A stretch of 64,000 nt of DNA, taken from positions 90,192,593 to 90,256,592 of the forward strand of contig OY720639.1 in NCBI GenBank assembly GCA_963169105.1. Reading direction: 5' to 3'. The notes beneath the pieces were generated by a model. The model was not told where the DNA came from. It did no database searches and saw nothing but the letters and a program-made list of their open reading frames with translations. Of this stretch, positions 55,169-64,000 are shown in pieces. The translations under genes and the position numbers were made by a program. This stretch comes from Ceriagrion tenellum (lineage: Eukaryota > Arthropoda > Insecta > Odonata > Coenagrionidae). Within the stretch, counting starts at the first letter, position 1. Each line of letters opens with the position of its first letter.

Positions 55169-55944
55169 TATATTCGTTATGCATGTCAAGTGGCAAATGG
55201 TGATAGTTTCCTCTGTTCTAGACGACTTATGCCTTTTTTCTTTCCAAATAATATCATATTATTATACTATTAGTTTTACTAGTCATGTATTGAATTGCAC
55301 TCTTGTGTGATGAATTGCACGGTCAATACGTGCTGGAAGCTTTTTGGTGTAAGTGGCAGTGTTCGACGGAAACAGGCATTAAGCATTAGATACTGTATCA
55401 ATAACTAGTACAGGGGTTTGTTGCCTGCTTTTGTTGCCCACATGAAATTGGCCCGTGCTGCGTCCATGCTTTCCTGCTCCGAGTAAATACTTTGCTATGG
55501 ACATATTTACTGTTGTTTTAGATTTTCTGTAATTTGTAGTATTTTACGTGCTGCGCGTTGGTAGATGGCTTTGTATTGACTTGCTGAAGACGCGTTTGCA
55601 CTTATGTAGTAGGATTATTCAACAGTATTTTTTTCGCCATTATTGTGTATTAGTTTTCAATATATTGGGATGGGGGGTGGTCGTCTATGAATAGTTTTCT
55701 ACGTATAACTTTCGCTATATAAGTAATAAACTTTTATTATAAATATTATATATAAATATTTATTGTAAACGGGTAGTTATCAAATGCTATTCGAATTGTC
55801 TTCCGAGGGACATCTCGGTCGTGGCTGATGATCGCCACAGCCGGTATTTCTCTTGGGTGTTATTTCTGCATCGCATCAAGCGCAGGTTATGTAACGCAGT
55901 GATTTGCGTTTCCTTGGGTCGTACGGCTGCTTAGCGTCAGGCAT

Positions 55945-55995
55945 ATAGGTTTGTGGTTCACTTGGCCAGTGCAATGTAAGTTGGCACTAGATCCC
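55945..55995 (+). repeat. tRNA-like module, copy 9 (degenerate)
   Basis: ataggtttgtggttcacttgg is kept, but the 3' partner is shortened to actagatccct, so the end-to-end pairing is lost. Confidence 0.4.
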
Positions 55996-56409
55996 TCTGT
56001 GGTGCTACTCGACAGCACAATCAGTGAATCACAATTTGACCATTGTAATTAGAAATTGTGATGGTATTTAGGAGCTTCAGCGAGTAGCATTCTGGCCATT
56101 ATTCCTTCAAGGGTTGCTTTGCCCTTCGGCCGGGATGCGTGTCTTTCACATCGCGGAGATTACTCGCTATGCATTATTTGTTCCAATGTCTGTCGCTGTA
56201 ATTACTTTAGATATGTCGGATATTCGAAACAGTATCGAATCGAAATGGCGCTTAAGGGACAGCTCGGTTGTGGCGTTGTGAATGTATGATCGTCATAGCC
56301 GGAAAGCCTCCTGTGGGTTATTTCTGCGTGACGTCAGGATTAGGATAAGTGACACAGTTGACTCAATTTTCGGGTTGGGCGGATCTTACGACAGTTTGGC
56401 ATCAGGCAT

Positions 56410-56469
56410 AGGGGTTTGTGGTTTAGTTGGCCGTCGAGTTGTAAGCTGGCACTGGATCTCAAACCTCTA
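56410..56469 (+). repeat. tRNA-like module, copy 10
   Basis: ggggtttgtggtttagttgg and actggatctcaaacctct; paralogue of copy 5 with a mismatch in the closing stem. Confidence 0.5.
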
Positions 56470-58382
56470 TCTGTGGTGTTACTCGACAACTATCTCCGTT
56501 TGACCTATATTTGCTGAGGCGGTGGGAGCTGTGTAGGTGGCAGTGGATTATGGTACTATGTTTGTGTGGAAGAGGTTAGTATGTGGCATGATTCTATGTA
56601 CCACAGATGCTGTCATTTCGTCGCTACACCCTTTTGACTCACGTATCTCAAACTTCGCTTCTTACAGCACATTTTTGTCCACCCATGCAATCACAATGTG
56701 GGTTTTCGATAGTAATTGTTATTACAAACTGCTGTAAAGAGATTCAAAACAAGACCAAGGTCTTGCTTCTACTAGTTTTCATTACCAAGAAAAAATTGTT
56801 TCATAAACTTAACAGTAGCTGATTTGTGGCATATTAGAAAGAACTGAACGTTTAAAGATAGAGTGATCGTGCCGTTCGGAAACGCCAAATAATCGGCACT
56901 TTTTTTGTTCTCACGGGAATAAAAAATCGTATTATAAAAATAATCGACAACCACAACCAATTTAAAATAAAGCAAGTTTGGTGTAGCATGCATCCATATA
57001 GGTACCACGGTTCATCTTCAATCAGTGTTCAACCTCGAGTTAATCTAGAAGGACCTTCCCGCGTTATTGCCGCTCGTAACTCGGTTCGTATCTCCTCGTA
57101 ATTTGATATAATTTGTGTCCAATAGTTTGTCATATCCTATTTAGTGGCTTCATGGCAGATTTTCGGTTATAGTCCGTGTAGTATGGTTCCTGCCATTCGT
57201 CCACCCAAATGTTGCCTTACATTCCGTTTTCCGGCCTTCTTCATTTTGTTTGCTATTGGGCGTGATTAAAGCCTTAGCTTTGTTTCGAAATTGGGGGGCC
57301 GCTTCAGACATTGTTTCGCCAGCCCTGCAGCATTAGTATGTTTGGATGATCCTTTGCGGGTGGCCTGCCGCGGTAGCTCTCTCTATGTTCTCACAGTGGG
57401 GCTTCTCGCTTGGGTGTATCTGCGACTTCTGTCGTGATATTTTCTTTCCCTTACAGCCTTCCACTAGTAAAACTACATCATTCCATCTACTGTGAAGCCT
57501 TCCCGATGGTGATGACGTTTCAAGTGTGCCTATTTTCATCGTCAGGGAGCAGTATTTCGAGTTGGCTTTGGTTCTCGGTCAAATCCTTGGTCTTGATCGT
57601 ATTTGCAAACGATTTTGACCAAAGATTTGCCGAAGGCTGAGTCAATAATCTTCAGATCCTTGTTTTCTTTTTGTTTATATCACCGTGTATTCTGGATACA
57701 GCCCTCTCGTTATGCTTACAATTACGGTTCCATGGCTAGCGCTCTAGGAGATGCTTAATTTTGTGTTTACGTCGTTACCGCCAGTATGCCTTCTGAGGGT
57801 CCGCATGGCTATGTCTCGCTGAAAGTATCTACTGCTAATGACGGTATTTGAACGATGTGTACTTAAGCCTGGCTGAGCCAGACTACTTGCAGTGTGGTTC
57901 CGTTCCTTCATCTTCGGAAGCTGAAAGTCGGCTTTTTTAATGCGGGGTGACAGTTTCAATCTTGCATTACTTGAATTCTAGTCACTCGACACTCTTCCCG
58001 AAGGGTCTGTTACCACGACACATCGAATTACAATAATGAATGTGAATGTAGGCTACTCGGTGCAAATAAACGGGTTAAGTGTCACAGTTATCCATGGCAT
58101 TTTATGTCACTGGAGACTTTTCCCGCGTTATGAGCACTCATGTACCTCTTTTTTGTCAGTGGTATCCTGTTCTTATATGATTGCATACTGATTTTTAATG
58201 GCTGATCGGTAAGGTCGTGCTCTTACAACACATATTTACATCTGGCTGTAATTCGACATCTTAAGTGTTTTGAAGACTCATTTCATGTGAGTATGAATGT
58301 GATTGGATATCCAACATTGATACAAATTGCCTTTAAATTAGAATTATTTTATTATTAACATTTAAATTAGAATTTTAATAAT

Positions 58383-59094
58383 GTAGAATTAAATTTGAAG
58401 AAATGCGCGATAATGAACTCAGCTCCGGCGAAGTAAAAGTAACATCAGGTGTTCCCCAGAGAAGCGTGATAGGCCCAATTTTATTTCTTCTCTACGTAAA
58501 CAACTTGAATACAGTAGTAAAAAATAGGAAGCTCCGTCATTTTGACGATGATGCAGTAGTGTATAAGGAAATTAGGAATGAAGAGGACAGACAGTTTTTA
58601 GCTAAGGATTTAGATGCGATTGATGATTGATGTGATAGATGGCAACTAGAATTAAATTTGCAGAAATGCGCGATTATGAATTTTTGGAAAAAGAATGGCT
58701 TTCCCCTTAATACTTATTGCATCAAAGAAAACTAAATATGTAACGTAGATTCAATTAAATACTTAGGCGTCACCATCAGTGAAGACATGTCATGGGGAAA
58801 CTCATCAGGGAAATGCCTAGTGTAGAAATCCGTAGATTAGAATTCGTAAAAAGGGTTCTAGGCAAATGCGATGAGAGATTACGAGAAAGAGGCTATTTTA
58901 CACTTGTCAGGCCTCATTTAGAATATGCCGCTAGTATATGGGATAGGTAAGTGAAATAGAGTTTGTAGTGAGTAGTCTGTAGTGCATGATGCATGTAATA
59001 ACAACCAATAATCCCTTCCTTATTATGTAGATACTAACCATCTAGCTCCATGTCAACCTGTGTGTGTTACGTAGATACGTAGATGCAGACGTAG
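58383..59094 (+). mobile_element. CR1-b copy in block E'
   Basis: Counterpart of 42979-43621. 58403-58630 reads LSSGEVKVTSGVPQRSVIGP and FDDDAVVYKE, with TGA near 58628. C-terminal codons run to SIWDR near 58945, then 3' UTR and a tail at 59068-59094. Confidence 0.85.
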
Positions 59095-59343
59095 TTTTGA
59101 GAGTAACTTAACGTGAGGTACCTTATCGAAAGCTTTCTTAAAATCGAGGAATATCGCGTCAACTTGAACAGTATTTTCTCCCGAGAGCAAGATGTTTTGA
59201 ACAAAGAGGGCCAATTGGATTTCGCAAGATCAACCCTTTCGAAATCCGTGTTGGTTCTTTATTAATAATTCCTCCCTATCTAAATGACTCATAATGGAGC
59301 TTACGATTATGTGTTCAAATACCTTACACGAAATGGATGTAAG
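59095..59343 (-). mobile_element. CR1-a RT fragment
   Basis: Reverse-strand codons from FRKAFDKVPHVKLLS back through LFVQNILLSGE, NQHGFRKG and SIMSHLDREELLI. It abuts the CR1-b tail exactly as at 43622. Confidence 0.85.
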
Positions 59344-59660
59344 AGGAATACTACAGATTACTCTAACTATATTTCACCTGCCTGTGCCTTTGCTATGCTG
59401 ACTATTGTTCTCTTTTATGGTATGCGGGAAAAATGGCATTTTAAATCTATCGGTACGACAATCTATCTCTCTAATCTTGTTAATGTGATCAAACCTAGCA
59501 TAATACGCAGGGGTTCTTAATATATATCTAACGTTATCTGTGAACAACTCTGTTTCGAATTTACTTAAAAGGTTTACCCTAAATTTTAACCTGCGTTCTG
59601 ATAGTAATTCCCATCCTAGTTCTTCTATTATACTCGTAACACTTACACAGTTATCATCTA
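59344..59660 (-). mobile_element. CR1-b C-terminal fragment
   Basis: Reverse-strand 3' UTR start and C-terminal domain, cut near the CISVTSIIEELGW codons. Confidence 0.8.
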
Positions 59661-61195
59661 CATCTAAAGCTCCGTTTCGATTTTACTTAAAAGGTTAAAC
59701 CTAAATTTTAACCTGCGTTCTGATAGTAATTCCCATCCTATTTCTTCCATTAAGCTCGTAACACTTATACAATTATCATGACGGCCTTTAACAAACCTAG
59801 CAGATCTCCTTTGCACGCGCTCTATTTCTTTTATCATACCTTCCTCGTACGCATCCCGTATACTAGCGGCATATTCTAAATGAGGCCTGACAAGTGTAAA
59901 ATAGCTTCTTTCTCGTACTCTTTAACCGCATATGCCTTGAACCCTTTTTACGAATCCCAATCTATGGATTGCAACACTAGTAACTTCCCTGATGTGTTCC
60001 CCCAATTACATGTCTTCAGTGATTTGCAATTTGATGCAACAATTATTCCGGGGAAAGCCATTCTTTTTCCAAAAGTTCATTATCGCGCATTTTTTCAAGG
60101 TTAATTCTAGCTGCGAACTATCACATCAATCGCATCTAAATCCTTAGTTAAACACTGACATTTCTCTTCATTTCTAATTTCCTAATACACTACTGCATCA
60201 TCGGCAAAAAGACGGAGCTTGCTATTTTTTACTACTGTATTCAAGTCGTTTACGTACGGGAGAAATAAAATTGGGCCTTTCACGCTTCCCTAGGGAACAC
60301 CTAATGTAACTTTTACTATGCCGGAGCTGACACCATCTAATACCACCCTTTGAACGCGTTCATGCAAGTAGTGTCCTATCCAGCCTACTATATTACTGTC
60401 TTTTCCGTGTGATGCTAACTTCGCGAGTAACTAACAGTGGAAAACCTTGTTAAAAGCTTTTCTAAAGTCAAGAAATACTGCACCTACCTGTACGTTACCT
60501 TCTCCGGAAACTAAAATATCGTGAACAAAAAGACCTAATTGAGTTTCGCAAGACGGTCCTTTTCTGAACCCATGCTGGTTTGTTATTAATAAATCCTGGC
60601 TGTCGAGGATTCCTATTATATGCTCTATAATTTTACATGATAGTGACGTTAATGATATTGGTCTATAATTACATGGCTGTTCCCTATCTCCAGTTTTATA
60701 AATTGGGGTCACGTTTGATATCTTCCAGTCTTTGGGAACCGCGTGTTCTTTGAGGGATTTGTGAAATATTACTTTAAGATACAGAACCATTTCGAGAGCT
60801 TATTCTTTATAAACACGAGCTGGAATTTCATCAGGACCTGAGGACTTGTTCGGGCTAATGTTACTTGGTAAGGGTACGATTCCGCTACAAGATATATCGA
60901 TCGGGGGCATTAGTTGTTGAAATCGGTCTGGTATGGTTTCGCGCAAATTATGCTTAGATTGATTAAAAACGCTCTGAAAAAAATAATTCAACAAATTAGC
61001 CTTATCTAAACTGGAAGTTACTATTTCGCCTCTATCGCTTTTCAAGGAATTAACAGTTCCTTGTTTTTCCCTAACATATGAACAAAATTCGTTCGGATTT
61101 CCCTCTAATTGTTCTCCAAGTACTTTCCTCTTGAATTCACTAAATGCTTTTCTAAGTGCTATTTTTGCGGCTTCTTTACAAATTTTATAAAATTA
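59661..61195 (-). mobile_element. CR1-b copy, linker to C-terminus, decayed
   Basis: Begins with a bare tail remnant (catctacatcta) joined to C-terminal codons, so its 3' UTR is missing. RT follows in pieces: FLDFRKAFNKV, FRKGPSCETQLGLFVHDIL, NYRPISLTSLSCKIIEH (60790-60431), and the linker 61045-60800 (SSLDKANLLNYFFQSVF, SPNKSSGPDEIPARVYKE). It stops near 61195, before the endonuclease. Confidence 0.85.
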
Positions 61196-61269
61196 AATAA
61201 TAAGAGATTTAAATCGATCAATTATAAGAAACTATGTCCCTCAAGAGGTATAGGAGGAATGTTACTTAT

Positions 61270-63380
61270 GCGAATTGTCGAATAAATTGTTTAAAAATTT
61301 ACCCTGTATGAAGTTATCCTCATGCTTCACTTGTTTTGGCCTGCGATTAGCGGCCATGAAAATGTGAGCAGATTATTAATGGGAATAGTGCTACATGCCA
61401 GGTATGGAATCAGCCCGTTCCATACACCAAAGTTCTTGCACGGCTTTTCATAGATGGTGATTCTCATCAGTTGTATTAATGACATTTCAAAACGATATCA
61501 ATCGAATGAGAATTGCCCACGACTGTTTCGATTAGTCTCAAAATTACTATTTTAATCAAATTTGATGTTTGCGCTATCGTATTTATGCTATCGCTATTTG
61601 AAATAGAATTATTTATAATACTACCGTTTGGTACAGCTCACTAGCAACTATGTACACCTAGATCTCAAAACGTATCATGATATCGGCGCATTGGTTTCAG
61701 CCGAGATAATGGATCACTCTCGGTCATAACTGAGAGCTTAGCACATTTTTTCCTAAGTTCAGAAGAGAAATGCTGGAAGTATTCATCCATATAGATTCCG
61801 CTGTTGTTCATCACCCCGCGTCTAGTCTACTAATGCCTAATTCTCGACGTCGCCACCCCGAGCTGATGGCTCTCTCCGGTAAGGCAACGCTTTCATTGGT
61901 CTGGCGGTGACCAGGGGCGGTGATGAGTTCCGTCCACTGAGCCACTCACGTGAAAGGGAGGGGTAGTCTCACGGAGTAGAGCGCTACTGACATCCTATTA
62001 AAATAATACCTTCTGCCCCTTGTTTTAAATTCTCTCTTAGAATTGGAGGACATACACTTCGCCAAAGCATTTAAAAAGAGAGTGCTTTCAGGGTGAACTC
62101 GTCAGTTTGCAGATCATACTTTGAGGACAGTTTAACCTTTGAAGAACCTATACATTATTCTGTTGCTGGTGTAGTGATGTGAAAACATTGAGAGCCGAGA
62201 TGTCTACCCATCAAAGGAGGGACATCCACAAGCAACCGTGAGCTTTAGCCAAGTGTGAGTACAACTATCACTATTACTATAATCAGCAATAGTTATTGGC
62301 TCGAGGGGAGCACGGGAACGTTCATCCAAACGGCCTCTCTGAATTGGTATTTGGCGGTACATACCTCGTCTCTCGCTGCCATTCCTCATCTTGTTGGCAT
62401 ATTTCCGTGCAGTGCGGTGCCTGCGGCCGGGATTTCCCCATGTGGTGCTTTCTTAAATGCATTACAGGGAGACATCTCGCTCGCCGTCCCTTGCAATGAG
62501 GATCCATTCAGCAGTGTTGTCTGTGACTGGTTTCACTCGTCATTGTCCTTAATGTGATGTGTCTTTATGATCTCAGGTTTATGTGTCTTTATCCTGCCAT
62601 TCATTGGGGGTTCGGACACTGTTAAGCTGTGTGTGACGAATTGCGCTGTTAATAAGTGCTGGAGGCTTTCCGGTATCAGTGGTGGTGTTCAACGGAAGCA
62701 GGCATTGAGTCTTAGATACTGTAGCAATAACTAGTACTGGGGTTTGTTGCCTGCTTTTGTTGCCCACACGAGTTTGGCCCGTGCTGCGTCCATGCTCTCC
62801 TGCTCCGTGACTTAATTTGCCTCCCTTATTGTAAGCTTGGGAGATGTTATGTTTGAGAGTATTATTTCATGTGACTGGATACTCTTCCTGCGTTATTCGC
62901 GCATGCAACTCGGGTTGTTCTCCTATATACCACCGCTGCCTTTTTTTTCGTGCTCCATTTGGCGGAGTCATAGTTATTTTTTGGATTATGCTACTTTTGA
63001 CGTACTCCGTCGCATCAAAAGCTTTTATTTCGGCTAGCCGCAGTTTGGCCTCGATTACATTTGGCCTCAAAATGTCTCTGTCATTGCTCCTACAGATATA
63101 TTACATATTCATTTATCGTCTTCATTATTCATAACATATTTTTACATAGCATTTATTTCATCAATCATTTACGTCAATTTGTAAAATGAATATTGTACGA
63201 TGGCTTTGTTTTGCCATCGAGAGTCGCTATAGACAATGTTGGACCTGCCCGTCTTAATCAGTATGTTTTCTTAGCGAGGGGCCTTTCCGTAGCTCCATAT
63301 GTATGTTCTCACTTGCTAGGGAATATCTGCGACGTCTGCAGGGGCGACTTCTCAGGGGTTTTCTCTCAATCCTCATATTG
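61270..63380 (+). repeat. Repeat block B (paralogue of A)
   Basis: 61280-62310 matches 29540-30540. The next base pairs match 31419 onward, so about 880 bp of A are missing. It continues to 63380, where a CR1-b copy interrupts it. Confidence 0.8.
62069..62254 (+). promoter_or_regulatory. Promoter-like core, exon-like stretch and donor-like site (block B)
   Basis: catttaaaaag, then gtcagtt (A at 62104), then donor-like gtgagtac (GT at 62255), with the same spacings as block A within a few bases. Confidence 0.4.
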
Positions 63381-63980
63381 GTGTCAGCACAGGCGAAGTA
63401 AAAGTTACATCGGGTGCGTAAACGACATGAATACAGTAGTAAAAAATAGCAAGCTCCGTCTCTGTCGAAGAGGACAAACAGCTTTTAGCTAATTAGAGCG
63501 CGTGCAAAAGAGATATGCCAGGTTTGCTAAAGGCCGTTATGATAACTGTATAAGTGTTACTAGCTTAATAGAAGAACTAGGATGGGAATTGCTATCAGAA
63601 CGCAGGTTAAAATTTTGGGCAAACCTTTGGTAAAAATAAATTCGAAACCGATTTTTACACAGATGACGTTAGATATATACTGAGAACCCCTGCGTATTAT
63701 GCTAGGTTTGATTATATGAACAAGATTAGAGAGATGAATTGTCGTACCGATAGATTTAAAATGTCATTTCTCCCTCGTGATATAAGAGAGAACAGTATGC
63801 AGCGGAAGGGATAGGTAGGTGAAATATAGTAATAGTAATCTGTAGTGCATGATGCATGTAATAACAACCAATAATCCCTTCCTTATTATGTAGATTTTAA
63901 CCTGTACTACTGTATAACTAATATTTTATTGTAATAACTACTGCAATTACTTGTAATAACTAATAATCTACTGTAGTAAT
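63381..63980 (+). mobile_element. CR1-b copy with RT deletion, 3' UTR incomplete
   Basis: SGEVKVTSG and VNDMNTVVKNSKLRL codons, then a jump to RVQKRYARFAKGRYDN and the rest of the C-terminal domain (ILRTPAYYARFD). The 3' UTR belongs to the taacta-expanded subgroup and is cut at about 63980. Confidence 0.85.
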
Positions 63981-64000
63981 GGAGGCCTGACAAGTGTAAA
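63981..64000 (-). mobile_element. CR1-b fragment at window edge
   Basis: gaggcctgacaagtgtaaa is the reverse complement of the YFTLVRPH codons; it continues beyond the window. Confidence 0.6.

Larger units (their letters stand above)
50936..59093 (+). repeat. Repeat block E' (paralogue of E)
   Basis: Matches 37651-43620 in order and orientation. Extra DNA relative to E: 52926-54036 and 54196-54650, both containing CR1-c sequence. It includes four tRNA-like modules; one of them (55945) has no match in E. Confidence 0.8.

Overview
This window looks like a piece of a eukaryotic nuclear genome, most likely an arthropod (probably an insect). The only host protein-coding gene I can support is the 3' end of a spliced type-B carboxylesterase on the + strand: three exons at 4692-4842, 4990-5122 and 6280-6490, in phase and with consensus splice sites. 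Nothing bacterial is visible (no operons or ribosome binding sites). I cannot name the species.

Most of the window is non-LTR retrotransposon DNA of the CR1/L2 group. I use working names: CR1-a (full-length copies at 8022-13262 on + and 21361-26576 on -), CR1-b (many truncated copies), CR1-c (20098-20222, 53335-53670, 54230-54640) and a divergent CR1-d (around 3000-3940 and 5290). CR1-a has an ORF1 with a coiled coil and an SGNH-hydrolase domain, then an ORF2 with an APE-type endonuclease, a reverse transcriptase and a conserved C-terminal domain. It ends in a short 3' UTR with two hairpins and a (TGTAGA)n tail. ORF2 of CR1-a lies in the -1 frame of ORF1, has no ATG before or inside the first 220 codons of the endonuclease, and is open back to a T TTT TTA heptamer two codons before the ORF1 stop. 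This points to -1 ribosomal frameshifting as the way ORF2 is made.

Layout: 1-4608 CR1 fragments; 4692-6490 esterase exons with CR1 debris in the intron; 6491-8021 sparse non-coding DNA; 8022-19500 a chain of CR1-a and CR1-b copies, mostly + strand, often joined at each other's (TGTAGA)n tails; 19501-20097 unassigned; 20098-21360 CR1 mosaic; 21361-26576 the best-preserved CR1-a copy, itself carrying a nested CR1-a insertion; 26577-27345 A/T-rich and unassigned; 27372-29515 mosaic CR1; 29520-63380 an array of long, low-copy, non-CR1 repeat blocks in direct orientation, invaded by CR1-b, CR1-a and CR1-c; 63381-64000 CR1-b at the window edge.

The repeat blocks are: A 29520-35010; D 36480-37650; E 37651-43620; C 43686-47610; E' 50936-59093 (paralogue of E); B 61270-63380 (paralogue of A). 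C resembles A from 31800 on. Two blocks (A and B) carry the same promoter-like core, a short exon-like stretch and a GTGAGT donor-like site. The blocks also carry about ten copies of a 55-60 bp tRNA-like or hairpin module and one 155-bp foldback element. No convincing protein is encoded by the blocks, so they may be non-coding tandem duplications, possibly transcribed.
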